Positions 22,997 to 31,237 are shown, counted from the first letter of the stretch. The stretch is DNA of 64,000 nucleotides from Streptomyces sp. NBC_01214 (GCF_026340975.1 NZ_JAPEOS010000002.1:204501-268500), one strand, 5' to 3'. The notes: generated from the sequence alone by a model not told the origin. Program-made: numbers and translations.

Positions 22997-23317
22997 TCAG
23001 CCGAGGCTCGCGCCGCGGAGGAACGCGGTCAGCCCGAGGAGGAGGGGCGGGGCGAACCACCACGGGCCCATGGTCCGGCGCACGCTCGGGACGGCGGTGA
23101 TGAGCAGGCCGAGCACGCTCAGGGACACGGAGACGAGGCACAGCGCGCCGACGTTCTCGTAGCCCTGGTCGTCCCACTCGCCCTGGGGCCCGGCGAACAG
23201 GGCCCCGAACACGGCGGCGCCGTTCAGCAGGTGGATGATCCCGAGCGGAACGCCCAGTACCCACCGCAGGCAGCCCTGGTCCTCGGGCAGGTCGATGCCC
23301 TCACGGGGGTACGTCAT
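22997..23317 (-). CDS. Small membrane protein, first of a tandem pair (candidate immunity protein)
   Basis: 106 residues, three predicted helices (around 20-43, 58-78, 86-99). It shares with the downstream paralogue the start REGIDLPEDQGCLRWVLG and the RRTMGxWWFAxPxLL segment before the last helix. The loops facing the other side of the membrane differ most, as expected if each sees a different ligand. The ATG overlaps the stop of the transglycosylase gene (ATGA at 23314-23317), so synthesis is coupled to that protein. There is no homology I recognise outside this pair. Confidence 0.82.
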   Translation of the reverse strand: MTYPREGIDLPEDQGCLRWVLGVPLGIIHLLNGAAVFGALFAGPQGEWDDQGYENVGALCLVSVSLSVLGLLITAVPSVRRTMGPWWFAPPLLLGLTAFLRGASLG

Positions 23318-24717
23318 CGCATTGCGTCCTTCGCTTGGGCGAGGTTCCCGACGAACCGGTCACCGTAGCCCTGGGCCTTGGGGAGGTCCCAGTAGGGACC
23401 ACCGTTGTAGCGGGCGGCGATCTCCCGCATCTGGGCCTCCGTCATCTGATCGGCCGGGACGTCGGCGAGACCGCTCTCCGCCTTGATCTGGGCCAGGAAG
23501 CCGGCCGCTATGAAGGCATTCTGCTTGGGGTCCTGGAGCGCCTCTTCCACCAGGGTCCGCTGGTGGTCGGTGAGGTTCGCCGGGTCGTAGCCGAGCACTT
23601 CGGCGCCGCGCCGGAGCTGGATGGCGATCGGCCCGTACGAGGTTTCGTCCAGCTTGCCGCCGAGCCGCCACGGAAGGTTCTCGGGGGTGACCGGGCTCAA
23701 GCCCCACGGGGCCGCGGCCTGTTCGCGGATCGTGCCGGTCACATCGTCCAGCAGTCCGGGCTGGTAGCCGCCGATCTCCTGCCAGGCCACGCCCGCGACC
23801 AGCTCTTCCGGTAGACCGGCGTTCTTGGCCGCCGCCCGCAGGACCTCCTTGTTCTGGGAGATCCAGTCGGCGTGCTGGCCGTCCGTGACCAGGGGGATCC
23901 AGTAGTTGTCGGCGGCGTCCCCCGGCAGCCCGGCGACCCGCAGCCGGATGTCGCGCAGTTGTGGGGAGATCGGGGTGTCCGGCCCCACGGGGCCGGTCAT
24001 GTCCTTCTTCGGGCCGCTGCCCGGCAGCTGGGTCAGGGGGTTGGCGCGGGCCTCCGCCGCCTCGCGGCGCATGTCGGCCATGGCCGCGTAGAGGTCGACC
24101 CCGCTCGCACCGCCCTTCAGGCGGAACTCGGGCAGGAGCTCGTACGCCTGCTTCAGCGCGTGGACGCACGAGCTGCGCGCCTCCTGCTCGGTGGTCTTCG
24201 CCAGCTGGAAGTTGCCGCCGGCGTCGTCGTGGAGGCGGTTGGCCTCGTCACGGATGTCGTCCACGTCCATCGTGAGCTCGGCGAGACCGTCGAGGAAGCC
24301 GGTCGTCGCCCGCATGTCCTCCCACTGGCACATCGGCTCCGCCTCCTGGGCCGTGCGGGTGATCGCGGTGCCCTTCGTGGCGATCAGCGCGGCGAGCTTG
24401 CGTTCGGAGCCCTTGCCGTTCGCGTAGTGGGACTTGGCGGTCGTCAGGGCCGCCGCGTAGGCGTGCAGGGCGCTCGCGGCCTTGTCGTAGCCCTCGGCGA
24501 TGTGCTGCACGAGCTGCCGCGCTTCGGACAGGCGCGAGGTGAAGGCGTGGCTGCCGTCGCTGTGCCACTCCGTACCGGTCTCGGCGCGCCGGGCGGGCTC
24601 CTCGACCTGGACCAGCAGGTTGCGCAAGCGCTTGAACTCGGCGGCGTTGCGCTCGACCAGCGCCGGGTTGCACTCCTCCAGGAACTGGACGTCCTTGCGG
24701 TGGCTGAGTCCGCTCAC
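23314..24717 (-). CDS. Type-VII-like secreted protein with a lytic-transglycosylase-like domain
   Basis: 467 residues from GTG 24717, which overlaps the stop of the upstream gene. The long upstream frame extension to 25140 is not used. Residues 1-~200 are helical and match the WXG/T7SS-signal pattern: TEWHSDGSHAFTSRLSEA, then YDKAASALHAYAAALTTA, then a long coiled region. Residues ~310-467 resemble SLT lytic transglycosylases: catalytic Glu in VAGVAWQEIGGYQ, YGPIAIQLRRGA in place of the GxMQ motif, NAFIAAGFLAQIK, IAARYNGGPYW and YGDRFV. There is no Sec signal, so export would need a type VII system. It could be an antibacterial toxin or a cell-wall remodelling enzyme. Confidence 0.75.
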   Translation of the reverse strand: MSGLSHRKDVQFLEECNPALVERNAAEFKRLRNLLVQVEEPARRAETGTEWHSDGSHAFTSRLSEARQLVQHIAEGYDKAASALHAYAAALTTAKSHYANGKGSERKLAALIATKGTAITRTAQEAEPMCQWEDMRATTGFLDGLAELTMDVDDIRDEANRLHDDAGGNFQLAKTTEQEARSSCVHALKQAYELLPEFRLKGGASGVDLYAAMADMRREAAEARANPLTQLPGSGPKKDMTGPVGPDTPISPQLRDIRLRVAGLPGDAADNYWIPLVTDGQHADWISQNKEVLRAAAKNAGLPEELVAGVAWQEIGGYQPGLLDDVTGTIREQAAAPWGLSPVTPENLPWRLGGKLDETSYGPIAIQLRRGAEVLGYDPANLTDHQRTLVEEALQDPKQNAFIAAGFLAQIKAESGLADVPADQMTEAQMREIAARYNGGPYWDLPKAQGYGDRFVGNLAQAKDAMR

Positions 24718-25157
24718 TTGGCCTCCGGTTTCACGTACTGCCCCGATTCGAGGAGGCCCGCGAGGAAGGACCGGGCGGTGCCGTCGTCCACCCGGGCGAA
24801 GTCGGTGCCGGTCGTCTTCAGACGGGTGGCCAGGGCGGCGAGCAGGCTGATCGTGTCCTTGAACTGGTCGTCGGCGAACTGGGCGAAGCGCAGGACCTGC
24901 GCCGAGACGTCGGCGTGGGCGCGCGGGGCGCGGGCCATCGTGCTGGCGTCGCCGTCGGGCCGGCCCTCGTGGAGCAGGGCGGCGATCTCGATCAGCAGGT
25001 TGGCGTTGCCGTTGATGGAGGCGGCCCCGGCCTCCAGGCTCCCGGCGGGGCTCCCCGGCACGCTGCCGTCCGCCGGCGCGTGGTTGAGGCGCATGACGGG
25101 TGACTGCTGTGCGAGGGCGGCGGCCTTGTGTTCGGCCCATTCCGCGTCGAACGACAT
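24714..25157 (-). CDS. WXG/ESX-like small helical partner protein
   Basis: 147 residues from ATG 25157, preceded by AGGGGAC; an extension to 25187 is less likely. The protein is almost entirely helical, with low-complexity Gly/Pro in the middle (residues ~35-55), and no Cys or signal peptide. The second half (ADVSAQVLRFAQFADDQFKD, then LAALATRLKTTGTDF) is typical of the small proteins encoded just before T7SS-substrate genes in Streptomyces, as I recall. It probably forms a helical complex with the product of the next gene, with which it overlaps by four bases (GTGA). It heads the four-gene operon 25157 to 22675. Confidence 0.72.
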   Translation of the reverse strand: MSFDAEWAEHKAAALAQQSPVMRLNHAPADGSVPGSPAGSLEAGAASINGNANLLIEIAALLHEGRPDGDASTMARAPRAHADVSAQVLRFAQFADDQFKDTISLLAALATRLKTTGTDFARVDDGTARSFLAGLLESGQYVKPEAK

Positions 25158-25660
25158 GTGTCCCCTGAATAGTTGATAACTGGACATGGCCAGAATCAGC
25201 TGGTCATGTGCATGCTAATACGGGGATTTCTGCATCCGGAACCTCGCGGTGCCGATATGGACCGGAGACGCGGTGGCCGGTCGTCCGGTTCCGCAACGCA
25301 CCCACGGGGTGGGTCCGTAGTCACCCCTCGGCGATCAACTGACGTCGGCCGGCGGCCTGATGGCGGTACGGGAGATGTGCGCGGCGGCGCAGCTGATCGG
25401 CCGGCGCAACGCCCGCGCTCTCCGCTCCGGCCGCCCTGGAAGCCGCCGGGGGCGAAGGACGCGGGTGACGGCCGGCAGCGAGTCGGTGCACGTGGGCACC
25501 CGCACGGCGTGACGATCTTGCCGCTTGACCTTCGAATGATCTTCATAGCAGCATGACGTGCCGCCGACCGGGCACCCGGTTCCGTTGCTGATGAGGCGGA
25601 ATTCTTCTTCGGCGCCCGCCGCGCCTGCGGCGCACGGCTACAGCAAGTGATGCGTACACG
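25158..25660. other. Intergenic region between divergent operons
   Basis: About 500 bases with no well-supported gene. It should hold the promoters of the minus-strand type-VII-like operon (an A/T-rich stretch near 25165-25220) and of the ABC transporter. TTGACC at about 25526 is a possible -35 box for the latter. Two small plus-strand frames are open: 25360-25512 (50 codons, from ATG) and 25591-25650 (19 codons). Neither has a clear ribosome binding site. Codon bias in the first is G/C-rich, so a decayed gene is possible. Confidence 0.5.
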
Positions 25661-26395
25661 ATGACCGTTCTTTCCTGTCGTGATGTGACCAAGAGATTCC
25701 GACGGCACTCCGTGCTGGACGGGGTCAGCCTGAGCCTGGAAGCCGGTGAGATCGTCGGCCTCCTGGGCCTCAACGGCGCCGGTAAGACCACCCTCATGCG
25801 CGTGATCACCGGGCTCGTGCGGCCGAGCTCCGGTGACGTCCGCCTGTTCGGGGAGCCGCTGCCGATGCGGCCCGCGCAGCTCGCCCGGATCGGCGCCGCG
25901 CTCGACGCGCCGTCGTTCCCCCGCTGGCTCACCGGTCGTGCGGTCCTGCGCATGCTGCTCGAAAGCACGGGACGCCCCGACGGCGGCCGTACCGCAGCGG
26001 TGCTGGAACGGGTGGGTCTCGCCCACGCGGGCGACAAGCGGGTCGGGACCTACTCCCAGGGAATGAGGCAGCGGCTCGCACTCGCCGCGGCCCTGCTGAA
26101 GAAGCCGGACCTGCTCGTCCTCGACGAACCCACCAACGGCCTCGACCCGGAGGGCCTGCGGATGGTTCGCCGCATCGTCGCCGAGGAATCGGCCCGCGGC
26201 GCCGCCGTCCTGGTCTCCAGCCACCAACTCGACGAGATCCAGCGCACCTGCCACCGCGTGATCATGGTGGCGGACGGCCGGGTGGCCGCCGCCGGAACGC
26301 TGGAACAGATGGGCTACGACCCCGCCGGCGGACCCGACGCCTTCGAGGACTGGTTCTTCGCGCTGGTCGGTCACCGCGGCGGAGGCGCCCGATGA
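25661..26395 (+). CDS. ABC transporter ATP-binding protein
   Basis: 244 residues. Walker A GLNGAGKTTLM, Q-loop region, signature YSQGMRQRLALA, Walker B LLVLDEPTNGLDPEG and the switch His (SSHQ) are all present. The subfamily resembles the drug/antibiotic and lantibiotic-immunity type (ABC-2 exporters). The ATG lacks a strong ribosome binding site. It is the first gene of a three-gene unit with ATGA and GTGA overlaps to the two permeases. The substrate is unknown; the accessory location suggests an antimicrobial or lipid. Confidence 0.93.
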   Translation: MTVLSCRDVTKRFRRHSVLDGVSLSLEAGEIVGLLGLNGAGKTTLMRVITGLVRPSSGDVRLFGEPLPMRPAQLARIGAALDAPSFPRWLTGRAVLRMLLESTGRPDGGRTAAVLERVGLAHAGDKRVGTYSQGMRQRLALAAALLKKPDLLVLDEPTNGLDPEGLRMVRRIVAEESARGAAVLVSSHQLDEIQRTCHRVIMVADGRVAAAGTLEQMGYDPAGGPDAFEDWFFALVGHRGGGAR

Positions 26396-27345
26396 CGCCC
26401 TTGGTCCTCGGGGAGTACCGTCGGCTGTGCCGCCACCCCCTGGCGATGACGCTCGCCGTTCTCTTCGTCCTCGGATCCCTCTACTGCGCGCTCGGCAGCC
26501 AGAGTTCCGCTTCGGCGAGTCTCGCGGCCGTCCGCAACAACATCGAGACGGTCGCCCAGGGGTGCGGGACGGCCCTGAACACCCCCGAGCAGAAGGCCCG
26601 CTGCCTGAAGGACGTCCCCCACGACCTCACGGTGCTGCGGCAGTACGAGGTGACCTTCACCGAGTACGGCCGTCGGGCGGCCAACGGCCAACACCCCGTG
26701 GCCGCTTTGACCTGGACCACGAAGCTCGCGACGTCCGTCCCGGGACTGGTGCTGGTCGTCCTGGTGGCGGCGTTCTTCGTCGCGGGCGAGTGGAGCCGCG
26801 GGAGCATCGTCGCCCGCCTCCTCTACGAGGCCCGGCTCGGCCGCTTGCTGACCGCCAAAGCGGTCGCGGTCTGGATGTGGATGCTCACCCTTGTCGCCGT
26901 CTCCTCCGCCGTCACGGCGACCGTCGGCGTGCTCTACGCCCGCTCGGCGTTCCCGCTGCCCTCTCCCGGTCCCCTCGGGCGGGTCCTGGTCGAGACGGCC
27001 ACGGTCCTCCTCGCGGGCGCCGCGGTCCTCGCGGGTGCCGCGGCCACCGCCGTGGTGCTCGGGGCGCTGCTGCGCCTGCCCCTGCGCACCGCCCTCGTGG
27101 GCGTGCTGCTCCTCGCGCTCGTGCTGCAGACTTCCGGGCTCCCCGGCGTGGGCGCGTGGTTGCCCGGTGGCGCACTCTCCGACCTGGTCGGATTCGGGGG
27201 AGTCGACAACGTGTGGGATCACATCTGGATCTCCACCGATCCGTCGACGGCGCCCGCCCCGCTGCGGGCCGTGCCGACGCTCGTCGGCATCGCCCTGCTG
27301 TGGGCCGTCCTGCACCGCCGTTCCCGGACCCGGGACCTGGTGTGA
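26392..27345 (+). CDS. ABC transporter permease 1
   Basis: 317 residues with about six helices. An N-terminal helix (LAMTLAVLFVLGSLYCALGS) is followed by an extracytoplasmic domain of ~80 residues containing two Cys (QGCGTALNTPEQKARCL) that could be disulfide-linked, then a cluster of helices typical of ABC-2 permeases. The ATG overlaps the ATPase stop. It would pair with the ATPase and the next gene. No substrate can be assigned. Confidence 0.85.
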   Translation: MTPLVLGEYRRLCRHPLAMTLAVLFVLGSLYCALGSQSSASASLAAVRNNIETVAQGCGTALNTPEQKARCLKDVPHDLTVLRQYEVTFTEYGRRAANGQHPVAALTWTTKLATSVPGLVLVVLVAAFFVAGEWSRGSIVARLLYEARLGRLLTAKAVAVWMWMLTLVAVSSAVTATVGVLYARSAFPLPSPGPLGRVLVETATVLLAGAAVLAGAAATAVVLGALLRLPLRTALVGVLLLALVLQTSGLPGVGAWLPGGALSDLVGFGGVDNVWDHIWISTDPSTAPAPLRAVPTLVGIALLWAVLHRRSRTRDLV

Positions 27346-28241
27346 GCGGGACCGCCCGCGCAGGGCGCGCACGCTCTCGCAGGGGAATCGTCTGGACGGG
27401 CGAGTTCCGGGTCCTCCGGGTGCCTCCGGTGTACCTGACCGCCGTGCTGCTGATCGTGGCCACGGCGGCCGCGAGCGCCCAGAAGTGGTGGAGCGGTGCG
27501 GAGTTCGGCTTCCAGCACCCCACGGTGGGGGCCCTGGTCGAACCCGCGTCCGCGCTGCGCGCCGCGGCGTGGCAGTCCGCCACCCTCGGCGGGCTCTTCC
27601 TCGCCACGGTGATCGTGACGCTCGGAGGGGCCCAGCTCATCGAGAGCGGCACATGGGGTGCGCTCCGGCTGTACGAGAACCGGAGCCACGTCCTCTACGG
27701 GCGCAGGCTCTGCGCCGCCGTCGTGTTCCTTGCGGTGGTGCAGTTGCTGAACGGCCTGACCCTGTGGGCCGTCATGCGGGTGATGGCGTTCCTCCGGCCG
27801 GCCCCGACACTGCCACCGAACGCCTTCGACACCGGTACGCCCGCCCTCGACGTGGTCGACGCCGGATCGGCCGGCTGGGCCGAGGCGTTCACCGCCACGG
27901 GCGGAGCCCTGCTCGTGCAGACGCTGTACCTCTCGCTCGGGTGGTGCGCCGCGGCGCTGCTGCGCAACTCCATCGGAGCCCTGGCGCTGGGCATCGGCCC
28001 CTGGCTCGTGACCGCCCCCCTGCTGCTCCTCCCCGTCGGCCCGTTCGTCCCCCACTCGTGGATCGCCGACCTGATGTCCCTGCCGGGTGAGGCCCAGTAC
28101 CGCCTCTACTTCTGGTCCCAGGCCCCATCGGAGTCCTCGTCGGCGCTCAGCGCGGTCCTGGTGGCCGGCTGCACCGCGGCCGCCGCCTTCCTCGCCCCGC
28201 TCCTGCTCCGCTCGGAGCGCGTGCTCCGCCCCGTCGACTGA
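27342..28241 (+). CDS. ABC transporter permease 2
   Basis: 299 residues from GTG 27342, overlapping the permease 1 stop (GTGA); the much longer open frame upstream is not real. About six helices, with the first at VYLTAVLLIVATAAASAQKW. An extracytoplasmic loop lies near residues 160-200. It is divergent from permease 1 in sequence but similar in layout, so the exporter is likely a heterodimeric permease. The unit ends here; the following ~300 bases hold a decayed gene. Confidence 0.83.
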   Translation: MSGTARAGRARSRRGIVWTGEFRVLRVPPVYLTAVLLIVATAAASAQKWWSGAEFGFQHPTVGALVEPASALRAAAWQSATLGGLFLATVIVTLGGAQLIESGTWGALRLYENRSHVLYGRRLCAAVVFLAVVQLLNGLTLWAVMRVMAFLRPAPTLPPNAFDTGTPALDVVDAGSAGWAEAFTATGGALLVQTLYLSLGWCAAALLRNSIGALALGIGPWLVTAPLLLLPVGPFVPHSWIADLMSLPGEAQYRLYFWSQAPSESSSALSAVLVAGCTAAAAFLAPLLLRSERVLRPVD

Positions 28242-28246
28242 CTTCC

Positions 28247-28545
28247 GGCTGCTCGGGCCGCGTCGCGGGGGTCCGCGACGCGGCCCGGGGCGGCGTCGGG
28301 GTGGTCGCGAGGGCCCTGTCCGCAGACCTCCCCGAGCGGATGCGGCGCCCCGCGGCCGGGCTCGCGTACCGCCTCACCGAGCTGCTCCCGCCGCACCCGC
28401 CCCCGCTCCCGGCGGCCCCGGCGGGCCGGGACGACAGACGGCCGGACCCGTTGCAGAACTGCAGCGGCTGCGACCACGCCTTCCGCGCCCCCGCCCCGGC
28501 CGCTGCCGGAACTGCCCGCCGGAGGAGGACGCGGCGGCGGCGTGA
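28247..28545 (+). pseudogene. 3' remnant of a zinc-ribbon-type DNA-binding protein, frameshifted
   Basis: The frame through 28265-28490 reads like the C-terminus of a Streptomyces regulatory or mobile-element-associated protein: a helical part (AGLAYRLTELLPPHP), a Pro-rich linker and the start of a Cys motif, CSGCDHAFRAP. The matching second half, GRCRNCPPEE then stop at 28543-28545, is in a different frame, so one base has been gained or lost in the C-rich run around 28490. No start or N-terminal domain is present. The segment looks like debris of a transferred gene between the ABC operon and the next gene. Confidence 0.5.
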
Positions 28546-28617
28546 GCGGGTCCGGGCCCGCCGGCTTCTTCCGCCGGCTTCCTCAGCCGGCGTCCGCTTC
28601 CCGCTCGACCGTGCTCG

Positions 28618-29466
28618 TCAGGAGCCGGAGGCGCGGATCGAGCCGGTGGTCGGGCCGCTGGGGTCGCCGACGAAGCAGGTGACTTCGCGATCGCCGAGGA
28701 GCCAGCTGGCGGCCTGCGGGTAGTAGTAGTAGATCTCCAGCTTCTCCGAGACCTTGGGGTCGTTGCCCACGTACGAGGTGAGCGCGGTGCCGCTGCACTT
28801 CTCCTCGGCGGTCGCGGTGACCTTCTCCGCGCCCGGGTACGTTCCGGGGTCCAGCTTGAAGACCGCGTACGCCTCGCCCTTGTGCGGCTGGGTGCAGGGC
28901 ACGATGGTCACCGAGCGGGCGGCCTGGGTGCCCTCCTCGTCGCCGTACTGGGCCAGATCGTCCTTCGTGTTGAAGCAGTCGCCCTTGCGGATCTCGGTCA
29001 GGTTGCTGGAGCCGGGCTTGCTGGAGCTCGGGCCGTTGGTGGCCGGTCCGGTGGCGGTCGGAGCGGTGGCGGTCGGTACGGTGAACGGCCTGGTGGTGTC
29101 GCGCTTCTTCGGGGCGTCGTCGCCCAGCGATCCGAGGACGCCGAGGGCCACGAGGACGATCGAGAGCACCATGGCCAGGCTGTGGATGACGATCGCCGCG
29201 ATGGCGAGGCCCTTGCCCTTCTCACCGCGGGCCTTGATCTGGGACAGGGCGATGATGCCGAGGATCAGCGGGACCAGCGGGATCCCGCAGACCAGCGCCA
29301 TGACGAACGCGACGATGGCCAGCGTGTTGGTCTTCTGCGGCTGCGGCGGGTGCCAACCCTGCGGTCCGGCGCCGAACGGCGGCGGACCGGGCTGCCCCGG
29401 CTGTCCGTACGGTCCGGGCTGTCCGTACGGACCGGGGGAGGACGGGGGCTGCGGAGGTATGGACAT
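28618..29466 (-). CDS. DUF4190-type membrane protein with an extracytoplasmic domain
   Basis: 282 residues. The first ~45 are Pro/Gly/Gln-rich with repeated GPYGQPG units. Two helices follow (TLAIVAFVMALVCGIPLVPL with ILGIIALSQI, then GLAIAAIVIHSLAMVLSIVL), the DUF4190 layout. A Thr/Pro linker leads to an extracytoplasmic domain of ~120 residues with four Cys (GDCFN, VPCTQPHKGE, EEKCSG, VTCFVGD). That domain resembles the septum-formation-type domain seen in actinobacterial surface proteins, with the CTQPHKGEAYA motif. Its role is unknown. It is a single gene. Confidence 0.85.
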   Translation of the reverse strand: MSIPPQPPSSPGPYGQPGPYGQPGQPGPPPFGAGPQGWHPPQPQKTNTLAIVAFVMALVCGIPLVPLILGIIALSQIKARGEKGKGLAIAAIVIHSLAMVLSIVLVALGVLGSLGDDAPKKRDTTRPFTVPTATAPTATGPATNGPSSSKPGSSNLTEIRKGDCFNTKDDLAQYGDEEGTQAARSVTIVPCTQPHKGEAYAVFKLDPGTYPGAEKVTATAEEKCSGTALTSYVGNDPKVSEKLEIYYYYPQAASWLLGDREVTCFVGDPSGPTTGSIRASGS

Positions 29467-29566
29467 GCGTGTGGAGCTCCTTGCTCAGAGGGTGGGACGC
29501 AACAACGGTCCGGCAGTCGCAACGCACCGACACATGCCTGCCCGCGGTCTTTATGCCGCGCCTACG

Positions 29567-30203
29567 CTACCTTCCGCTGCCGACAGTCCGTGGGCTGCCC
29601 GTCCCCGTGATCCCGCGCTCCTGACCGGCCCGTCGGGCGGCGGCCGTGGCGCGGTGCTGGCCGGGGCGGGTTCCGTGGACGCGGTGGAAGGCCACGCTCA
29701 GGCCGAACGCGCTGCGGTAGCCGACCTGGCGGGCGATCGACTCCACCGTGTCCTCGGTGCGTACGAGCAGGTCGGCCGCCAATGCCAGGCGCCAGTCGGC
29801 CAGATAGGCCATCGGCGGCCTGCCGACCAGGTCCGGCCCGCGACGGGGTCGCCGAGCGCCCGGTACCACCCGGGCGGATCGGCCTCGGGGCGGGCGAACC
29901 ACTCCCGCAGGGTGGACAGCAGCAGGTCCAGGAGCCGGTCCAGGACGGGCTGTTGGCCGGGGTCGTCCCGGCCGATCTCCAGGGCGGTGAGGTCCAGGAC
30001 GGGTCCGGGCCCGCCGTCGTGGCGCACGACGCGACGAGCACCCGGGGGAGCGCGCTCAGCAGCCGCTCGCAGACCCGGCCGCCCACCTGGTAGTTGCCGG
30101 TGAGCAGGACGGTCGGGCCGTCCGTGCTGTTCCCACAGGTGCGCAGGCCCAGCAGGACCTGGAGCGTTGGACGCTCGGACATGTATCTGAGCGGGACGAC
30201 CAT
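29567..30203 (-). pseudogene. Decayed AraC-family regulator (cupin_6/HTH_18 type)
   Basis: Three consecutive minus-strand segments in three frames rebuild an AraC-type activator. 30203-30033 gives the end of the ligand domain (TVLLTGNYQVGGRVCERLL). About 30030-29850 gives PVLDRLLDLLLSTLREWFAR. About 29845-29567 gives the second helix-turn-helix, GRPPMAYLADWRLALAADLL and IARQVGYRSAFGLSVAF. The N-terminal half of the cupin domain and about 35 residues including the first HTH are missing, so there is a truncation, a frameshift and an internal deletion with a shift. It is divergent from the NmrA-like gene at 30238, which it may once have controlled. Confidence 0.8.
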
Positions 30204-30237
30204 TTCGCGTCCGGGCGCCGCCGGTTTGACTGGTCAC

Positions 30238-31152
30238 ATGACGACGACGAAGAACAACACGACGGCCACCAACGCGACGACCAACGCGACGACCAGCGCG
30301 ACGACCAAGCCGATCCTGGTCCTGGGGAGCACCGGTAAGACGGGGAGCCGGGTGGCCGCACAGCTGCGGCAGCGCGGCCACGCGGTCCGGGGAGCCTCCC
30401 GCAAGGGGCCGGTCGCCTTCGACTGGACCGACGAGAACACCTGGGAGCGGACGCTGGAGGGGGCCGGCGCGGCCTACCTGGTCGACTCGCAGCTCCCCGA
30501 CGCCGCCGAGTCGATGCGCGCCTTCGGCAAGCTGGCCGTGGCCTCCGGTGTCGAGCGGTTGGTGCTGCTGTCCGCCCGCGACTGGGTGGTGCCGGAAGGC
30601 GAGGAGAAGCTCCCCTGCGAGCGCGCGGTCCGCGAGTCCGGCGCGCAGTGGACCATCCTCAAGCCGTCCTGGTTCTTCCAGAACTTCAGCGAGGACCCGT
30701 TCATCCGGGGCCAGGTCCAGGGCGGCGAGCTCGTGATGTCGACCGGGGACGGCGTCGAGCCGTTCATCGACGCCGAGGACATCGCCGAGGTCGCCGTGGC
30801 CGCCCTCACCGAAGAGGGGCACGGCGGGCAGGCCTACGAGCTGTCCGGCCCGCGGCTGCTGAGCCTGGACTCCGTGGTCGACGAGATCGCCCGGGCCACC
30901 GGCCGGGTCATCACCTACCGTCCGCTCCCGGCGGACGAGTTCGCCGCCTACGCCGTGGAACAGCACATGCCCGAGGAGTTCGTCGGGCTGCTCAACCTGC
31001 TCTACGGCTGGATCGCCGAGGGCCGCTTCGCCACCCTCGCGGACGGCGTGCAGCGGGTGCTCGGCCGGGAACCCCGTGACTTCGAGGACTACGTGCGGAC
31101 CGCTGCCGCAGCCGGGGTGTGGGGCGGTGGCGGTGGCGTGGAGCGTCCGTGA
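30238..31152 (+). CDS. NmrA-like NAD(P)-binding protein
   Basis: 304 residues from ATG 30238; longer frames upstream overlap the pseudogene. The first ~25 residues are a Thr/Asn/Ala repeat coded by a 12-base tandem unit. The Rossmann start is ILVLGSTGKTGSRVAAQL (GxTGxxG). The NmrA/azoreductase-like core follows: LVLLSARDW, CERAVRESGAQWTILKPSWF and ELSGPRLLSLDSVVDEIA. Such proteins are redox sensors or short-chain reductases that often lack the catalytic Tyr-x-x-x-Lys; I do not see it here. The substrate is unknown. Confidence 0.88.
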   Translation: MTTTKNNTTATNATTNATTSATTKPILVLGSTGKTGSRVAAQLRQRGHAVRGASRKGPVAFDWTDENTWERTLEGAGAAYLVDSQLPDAAESMRAFGKLAVASGVERLVLLSARDWVVPEGEEKLPCERAVRESGAQWTILKPSWFFQNFSEDPFIRGQVQGGELVMSTGDGVEPFIDAEDIAEVAVAALTEEGHGGQAYELSGPRLLSLDSVVDEIARATGRVITYRPLPADEFAAYAVEQHMPEEFVGLLNLLYGWIAEGRFATLADGVQRVLGREPRDFEDYVRTAAAAGVWGGGGGVERP

Positions 31153-31197
31153 AGAACGGCTCCAGGGGCTGGTCGGAGCGGGTGACCGCTACATAAA

Positions 31198-31210
31198 TTA
31201 CCGGCGGTAA
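31198..31210 (+). promoter_or_regulatory. Dyad upstream of the acyl-CoA synthetase gene
   Basis: TTACCG and CGGTAA around one G (31198-31210), next to the A/T-rich ACATAAATTA. The dyad lies 27 bases before the start codon and looks like a TetR-family operator half-site pair; which regulator binds is unknown. Confidence 0.5.
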
Positions 31211-31237
31211 CACTCGTGCCGAGCCAAGGAGTGCGCC

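Noticed and set aside
25173..25556. 127-residue plus-strand frame in the gap before the ABC operon
   Set aside because: Arg/Pro/Gly-rich product typical of a shadow frame; it overlaps the 5' end of the minus-strand operon.
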